Of a DNA stretch of 64,000 nucleotides, positions 59,801 to 64,000 are shown piece after piece; the stretch's first letter is position 1; every line of letters starts with the position of its first letter. Location: contig JBIILZ010000005.1 of assembly GCA_044338255.1 (NCBI GenBank), positions 1 to 64,000 of the forward strand. The letters are read 5' to 3'. The notes under the pieces were generated by a model, which was not told where the DNA came from, ran no database searches, and was given only the letters and a program-made list of their open reading frames with translations. This DNA comes from CAIUVD01 sp044338255. Lineage in GTDB: Bacteria > Planctomycetota > UBA11346. The position numbers and the translations under genes were made by a program.

Positions 59801-61190
59801 CGTATTTCGCAGACTTGAATGGGAAGCTCCCGCGGGAAGCTTTCCACGCATCATGAAGATGTTGCCCTTCAGCGTCCGCTTGATCGCTGCTGCCATCCTT
59901 CACAAGCAGAACCATCTGCTCATTGCCGAGGTGGCTTATTTGCGCGCCGAGATCGCCTACCTGCGCGATCAATTGCCCAAGGATAGACCGTTGCGTTTCA
60001 CGGATCGTTGGCGCAAACGGCTCGCCAGGGCGGCGGCCGGGGTCGGCTGGAAGCGCTTGGCTGAGATCGCCACCGTGGCCAAGGCCGGTACCATTCGCAA
60101 CTGGCATCGCCTGATGCTGAAGGGGAAGCTGGGCATCAGTAAGGCGGGACCCGGCAAGCCGTCGACCAGCGACGAGGTCCAGCAGGTGGTCATCCGGATG
60201 GCCACCGAGAATCCGACTTGGGGTCATCATTGCATCCAGGGCGAGTTGGCCAAGTTGGGCATCAAGCTCAGTCCGCGCACCATCGCGGTCATCTTGGATC
60301 GTCACGGTCTCAAGCCTGCCCCAGAGCGCGGAACGGATTCGACGTGGAAGACGTTCATCAGCGAGCATATGAACGAACTGGCAGCTACTGATTTTTTCAC
60401 GGTCGATGTGTGGAGTCTGCTGGGCAAGACCAGCTATGATGTGCTGTTCGCCATTCATCTGCACACCCGCCGGGTACATATCGTCGGAATCACCGCACAC
60501 GCCGTTGAGGCCTTCATGGTCCAGACGGCGCGCATCCTGACCATGGCCGAGACCGGTTGGTTGACCCAGGTCGGTGCCCGCTACCTGATTCACGATCGAG
60601 ACGCCAAGTTTTGCGCCGCCTGGAAGGATGCCCTGGCTACGGGTGGCGTTGAGACAGTGGCCATTCCGCCGCGCAGTCCCAATCTGAATGCCTTCGCCGA
60701 GCGCTGGGTTCGCACGGTGAAGCGCGAATGCATCCGCCGCTGCTGGTGCATCGGTCGGGGCGGCTTGGAGCGTGCCCTGAACCGGTATCTGCTGCACTAT
60801 CACGAGCAGCGTCCGCACCAGGGGAAGGGGAATCGTCTGCTGACTGATTTTGCCCAGGCTGAGCCACCTCCGCAGATATCCATCGCGGACTTCCGAGCCA
60901 GTCAGGTCCGCTGTACGATCGCCAATAACGGAACGATCCGACACTACGCGCTCGCCGCCTGAACCAGGCGGATGTTTCGGAGCTAGGGGAACCACTGACG
61001 CAAAGTCAGACGGTCGGCGTAACTTTGCCCACCGTTGAAAAACACCGACGAAAACCAATCCAGTCGGTTGGTTACGCGGCATTTTTTCGATGGGTGGAGT
61101 TGCCATGGTTGGTGAAATATTGTGAACTGCTGGTCGAGTCGATGGCTAGGCGGCGACGGCAAGGACTGCGACGGATATCTGCGGAGTACG
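59801..61190 (+). mobile_element. Complete-looking insertion sequence with an rve transposase
   Basis: About 1.39 kb. The left end CGTATTTCGCAGACTTG and the reversed right end CGTACTCCGCAGATATC share 11-12 of 17 bases, as expected of imperfect terminal inverted repeats. One transposase gene fills it. No target duplication is visible at either side, so the ends may be a few bases off, or flanking rearrangement removed it. The 228 bases right of the transposase are part of the element. Confidence 0.75.
59853..60962 (+). CDS. IS transposase, integrase-core (IS3/IS481-like)
   Basis: 369 residues. An N-terminal HTH region (about 25-150; GKRLARAAAGVGWKRLAE-type helices and KPSTSDEVQQVVIRMATENPTWG) is followed by the rve catalytic core: Asp in FFTVDVWSLLGKTS, Asp in RYLIHDRDAKFC, Glu in NLNAFAERWVRTVKRE, the DDE triad. 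Catalyses cut-and-paste or copy-out transposition of the surrounding element. No frameshift is visible, so the protein is probably active. The same kind of transposase is common in planctomycetes and verrucomicrobia. Confidence 0.9.
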   Translation: MKMLPFSVRLIAAAILHKQNHLLIAEVAYLRAEIAYLRDQLPKDRPLRFTDRWRKRLARAAAGVGWKRLAEIATVAKAGTIRNWHRLMLKGKLGISKAGPGKPSTSDEVQQVVIRMATENPTWGHHCIQGELAKLGIKLSPRTIAVILDRHGLKPAPERGTDSTWKTFISEHMNELAATDFFTVDVWSLLGKTSYDVLFAIHLHTRRVHIVGITAHAVEAFMVQTARILTMAETGWLTQVGARYLIHDRDAKFCAAWKDALATGGVETVAIPPRSPNLNAFAERWVRTVKRECIRRCWCIGRGGLERALNRYLLHYHEQRPHQGKGNRLLTDFAQAEPPPQISIADFRASQVRCTIANNGTIRHYALAA

Positions 61191-61275
61191 GCTCGCTGAT
61201 GGTGGGGCTGATGGTGGGAGTGGGCATGGGTTAATTAGGTATGTACATAAATAAGGAAACGCGTAGACTGCCGGC

Positions 61276-61353
61276 GTGCGAGATAACCAGTTTGAGTGGG
61301 ACGATGCCAAGGCACCCGCCCCGTTGCGTCAGCTCTATGAAGAAGGGATGTGA
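61276..61353 (+). pseudogene. BrnT toxin fragment
   Basis: GTG start, 25 codons and stop: QFEWDDAKAPAPLRQLYEEGM. This matches the first residues of BrnT ribonuclease toxins (FEWDxxKAxxNxxKHGV), but the rest (about 65 residues, with the catalytic His/Lys core) is missing. Only 3 bases separate it from the antitoxin gene. The toxin was probably removed by internal deletion, leaving the antitoxin. Confidence 0.6.
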
Positions 61354-61356
61354 ATC

Positions 61357-61698
61357 ATGATTGCCCGCTCTCGTTCTCTGAAATTGATTCCGGTGCCTCC
61401 GCTGACCGAGGCGCAGTCCGCCGCGATGATGCGGCGCATCGCCGCCGCCAAGAAGCACGGCGGTGCCAGCGAGGATCCCGACATCCCCGCGACGGTTCCC
61501 GTCGGAGCGGCCGTCATCCACGGTCCCGGACGCCGGGGGCGCCCGCGTGCGACCCCGGAAGGTACGCAGCAGGTGACGCTCCGTCTGCCCAAGCAGGTCC
61601 TGGCGTACTTCAAGCGTGGCGGTCGCGGTTGGCAGACGCGTGCGGTGGCGGCTTTGACCGATGCCATGGAGCATCCTTGCAAGAGCGTTCATAAGTGA
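61357..61698 (+). CDS. brnA: BrnA-like antitoxin (DUF4415), apparently orphan
   Basis: 113 residues. The N-terminal half is Lys/Ala-rich (MMRRIAAAKKHGG) with DPDIPA; the C-terminal part GRRGRPRATPEGTQQVTLRL, then LAYFKRGGRGWQTRAVAALTDAM, is the DUF4415/BrnA ribbon-helix-helix signature (QVTLRLDxxVLxxFrxxGxGWQTRixxaL). BrnA normally binds BrnT and represses its own promoter. Here the toxin is only a stub upstream, so the protein may be a relic or an anti-toxin of another locus. Confidence 0.72.
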   Translation: MIARSRSLKLIPVPPLTEAQSAAMMRRIAAAKKHGGASEDPDIPATVPVGAAVIHGPGRRGRPRATPEGTQQVTLRLPKQVLAYFKRGGRGWQTRAVAALTDAMEHPCKSVHK

Positions 61699-61730
61699 CC
61701 CCGATACTGTGAGCGTTCGATGGGCATGGC

Positions 61731-62513
61731 CTATCCGAACGCCAGCTCATTGGCTTCGACCGCATGCATGATGCGTTCGGTGTTGCGGGCGGTCTTCTCC
61801 TGCGCCTGCAGGCCGCGTTCGGCGGCGGTGCCGCCGATGCCCATCTCGCCGATGGCGGCGGTGTTGAAGGCCCCGACCGTGTCGACCTTGAGCTGCACGG
61901 TGTTCATGCGCTGGGCGAGTTCGGCGGACAGTGCCGTGGTATCGAGTTCGGAAGCGGTGGGCGCCGCGCTCCCGGTAGCATCCTCAGCAGCCGGCTTCGT
62001 CGTGGTGCGGGCGCGCCGGACGTCGGCGATCGCGGCGTCTAATTCCGCGCGTTTGGCGGCGATCTCCGCATCGCGTCCGCTCATGCCGTCGGTCATGCGG
62101 GCGTTGACCTCGGCGATGCGTTGGTCCCACTGACTCTTCAGCTCGGTTACCCGCTGATCGCTCTGCTCGTTGCGACCGGTCCGCTCCTGGTCGATCTGGG
62201 TGGTGATGGTCGTTGAGAGGCCGGCGATGCGCTGCGCGGCCTCCGTATCCAGGGCGCCGACGAGTTCGAGCAGCTCGGCGATCTTGCCGGCAATGGTACT
62301 GATCACCGTGGTGAAGCCCTTGGCGAGGCTACTGATGACCCAATCGATCGCCGCCTGGATGCCGTTGACCGCGTACCAGAAGCCGGTGGTGATGGCGAAG
62401 CCGACGTGGAGGAAGAGCTTCTCCACCCCGCCGGCAAACGCGGCCATGAGGTTCTCCACCCACGCGACTCCCCGGGTCCACTCCAGGCGGATCGCCGCCC
62501 ACAGGATCGTCAC
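61731..62513 (-). CDS. Phage tail tape-measure-like C-terminal fragment
   Basis: 260 residues. Hydrophobic helices (AGGVEKLFLHVGFAITTGFWYAVNGIQAAIDW) and a long coiled coil (about 80-190, SDQRVTELKSQWDQRIAEVNARM) are followed by Ala/Thr-rich residues. This is the C-terminal type of phage tape-measure proteins or prophage tail length proteins, which are normally 700-1500 residues. The upstream side ends abruptly where the recombinase sequence begins, so it is a fragment. No other tail genes are in view. Confidence 0.6.
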   Translation of the reverse strand: MTILWAAIRLEWTRGVAWVENLMAAFAGGVEKLFLHVGFAITTGFWYAVNGIQAAIDWVISSLAKGFTTVISTIAGKIAELLELVGALDTEAAQRIAGLSTTITTQIDQERTGRNEQSDQRVTELKSQWDQRIAEVNARMTDGMSGRDAEIAAKRAELDAAIADVRRARTTTKPAAEDATGSAAPTASELDTTALSAELAQRMNTVQLKVDTVGAFNTAAIGEMGIGGTAAERGLQAQEKTARNTERIMHAVEANELAFG

Positions 62514-62542
62514 GGCACCGATCAGGTCGCCGGCAGACAGGG

Positions 62543-63919
62543 CTTCGCTTCGTCTCGGTGACCCAGCAATTCAACACCGCCAATCCCATGGGGCGGCTGG
62601 TGCTGAACATCCTCATCTGCTTCGCCCAGTTCGAGCGCGAGAACATCGCTGAGCGCATCCGCGATAAGATGGCCGCCTCGCGTCGTCGCGGGAAATGGGT
62701 CGGGGGCGTACCGCCCTTCGGCTACGATGTTGATTTCGCCGCCAAGAAGCTGGTCATCAACGAGCGCGAGGCCACCACCGTGCGCTGGGTTTTCGAGCGC
62801 TTTATCCAGGTTCGCAGTGGTTGCACGGTGGCAGCCGAGGCGCGCCAGCGTGGGGTGACCACCAAGGCATGGAGCTCCCAAAAAGCCAAAGTGCATCGTG
62901 GCCAACCCATCGATCGCGGTGCCATCTACAAGATGCTCCATCAGCGGACCTATATCGGTGAGGTCACCTACCACCATGTGAACTACCCTGGTGAACAGGC
63001 GGCTATCATTTCACGGCGCCTGTGGGATCAGGTGCACGAGATCCTCGCAGAAAACCACATGGCGCGCGGCAACCGCAATCGCTCGGTAGTACCCGGCTTT
63101 CTGAAGGGGTTCGTCCATTGTGCGCATTGCCGTTCGTCGATGACGATGAGTTACACGCGCAAGGGCGCTGGCCAGCCGATGTACCGTTACTACCGCTGCG
63201 TCACCGGTGCCAAGCAGGGGGCTGACGCCTGTCCATTGACGCAGGTGCCCGCCGGTGATCTGGAGCGCGAGGTGTTGGTTCACCTACGGCGCATCCTGCG
63301 CACCCCTGGCGTCCTTGCGGCTACCAGCGCCGCAGCGATCGCGGTCGGGCAGACGGAGGGTATGCGTCTCGATCACCGGGGGGTCGTCGAGGCGATGCAG
63401 CACCTCGACGAGGTGTGGGAGGAGCTCTTCCCCGCCGAACAGGAGCGCATCGTTGAGCAAGTGATTGAGCGCGTGGACGTTGGTCTCGACCACGGCGAGT
63501 TACGTGTGCGTCTGGACGGCGTCGCGAGCTTGGCGTCGGAGCTGCGCGGGATCCCCGGGGTGGTCATCACCCAGGGCGCCGCGGTCATTCGTCTCGCCGT
63601 ACGCGCACGCCGACGCAGTGGGCGCACTCGCCTGGTTGCGCCAGCGACGACCACCGTAAACGAGCATACACCCGAGCCGGATACCCTCACGGTCGCCATC
63701 GCTCGTGCGTTCCGTTGGCAGGAACTGATGGAGTTAGGCAAGGTGCCTTCTGTCTCTGTTCTCGCCGAGCGTGAGGAGGTCGATGAGGCGTTCATCCGTC
63801 GCCAACTGCGGCTAACGCTGCATTCGCCACGTCTGATCGAGCATTTGGTTCAGGGTGGTGACGGGATGACCTCTATTCTGGAAGCGGTGCGGCAGGCGCC
63901 GGCTGACATCTGGTCGTGA
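62543..63919 (+). pseudogene. Large serine recombinase lacking its catalytic N-terminus
   Basis: The frame is open from about 62543 and reads RFVSVTQQFNTANPMGRLVL, the last part of the resolvase catalytic domain; the catalytic Ser and the RxxR region (about 100 residues) are absent. What remains is FAQFERENIAERIRDKM (helix E), the recombinase domain, and the zinc ribbon with HCAHC and a later Cys pair, and a long coiled-coil tail. The GTG at 62558 would be the first available start. Upstream sequence belongs to the tape-measure fragment. The full family integrates phages and ICEs; this copy cannot work. Confidence 0.85.
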
Positions 63920-64000
63920 AACTTGGTCGTCGATGATTCAGCCACCAAAATAATCCAAACGACTTTGCGCCTCCCGATCTTGGCTCTCAGCCCGAGATAA

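Noticed and set aside
59793..61106. 437-codon open frame antisense to the transposase
   Set aside because: It runs through the IS on the opposite strand and repeats in the truncated copy only because the DNA is duplicated. Its translation has no domain and it follows the GC-rich shadow pattern.

Overview
The window is a GC-rich bacterial chromosome segment from a Gram-negative organism. RND efflux, an MCE-domain protein, lipoproteins and a heptosyltransferase-like enzyme all imply an outer membrane. The left edge carries an exact H-X9-DG prepilin-type C-terminus. That domain is expanded mainly in Planctomycetota, Lentisphaerota and Armatimonadota, so a PVC-type or neighbouring lineage is the best guess; no rRNA is present to settle it.

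Bases 1-40,000 hold mostly ordinary genes: metF; an RND pump pair with a MASE1 sensor kinase convergent to it; mreB-glgB; a sirtuin, tilS and a multihaem cytochrome; a lipoprotein; poly(A) polymerase, polyprenyl synthase and an HTH-receiver regulator; a family 9 glycosyltransferase; a STAS/phospholipase D pair; PIN-TRAM, ubiE/menG, DUF2252, topA and OsmC; MCE; MoxR-DUF58-transglutaminase; a second STAS protein, an EamA transporter and dnaE.

Bases 38,950-59,075 are the unusual part. A sigma-54 activator with no sensory domain (39061-40074) is followed by fifteen tightly packed same-strand genes, many overlapping by 1-4 bases. They encode a GH46-like/peptidoglycan-binding protein, five paralogues of an unrecognised about 400-residue family, a pair of small/HhH-TIG proteins, a subtilisin with a prodomain, a papain-like cysteine protease, a protein with features of the ABBA/DMATS prenyltransferase fold, and several large proteins I cannot identify. 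None has an evident Sec signal. Three copies of a 14-bp TGCC-N6-GGCA palindrome flank the activator, one upstream of it and two between it and the cluster. I infer that the activator controls itself and the cluster. I see no sheath, tube, baseplate or secretion ATPase, so the function is open: it could be a protease-matured surface or extracellular assembly, or a protease-coupled conflict system.

Bases 59,078-64,000 are mobile debris: a truncated inverted IS copy starting 2 bp after the last cluster gene, a complete-looking IS of the same kind, a BrnT toxin stub beside an intact BrnA-like antitoxin, a phage tape-measure fragment and a large serine recombinase lacking its catalytic domain.

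Short tandem repeats (units 8-21 bp) recur throughout. Those inside genes have units that are multiples of three and encode Ala/Pro-, Gln/Leu- or Ser/Thr-rich linkers; those reaching into or lying in intergenic DNA include 8- and 13-bp units.
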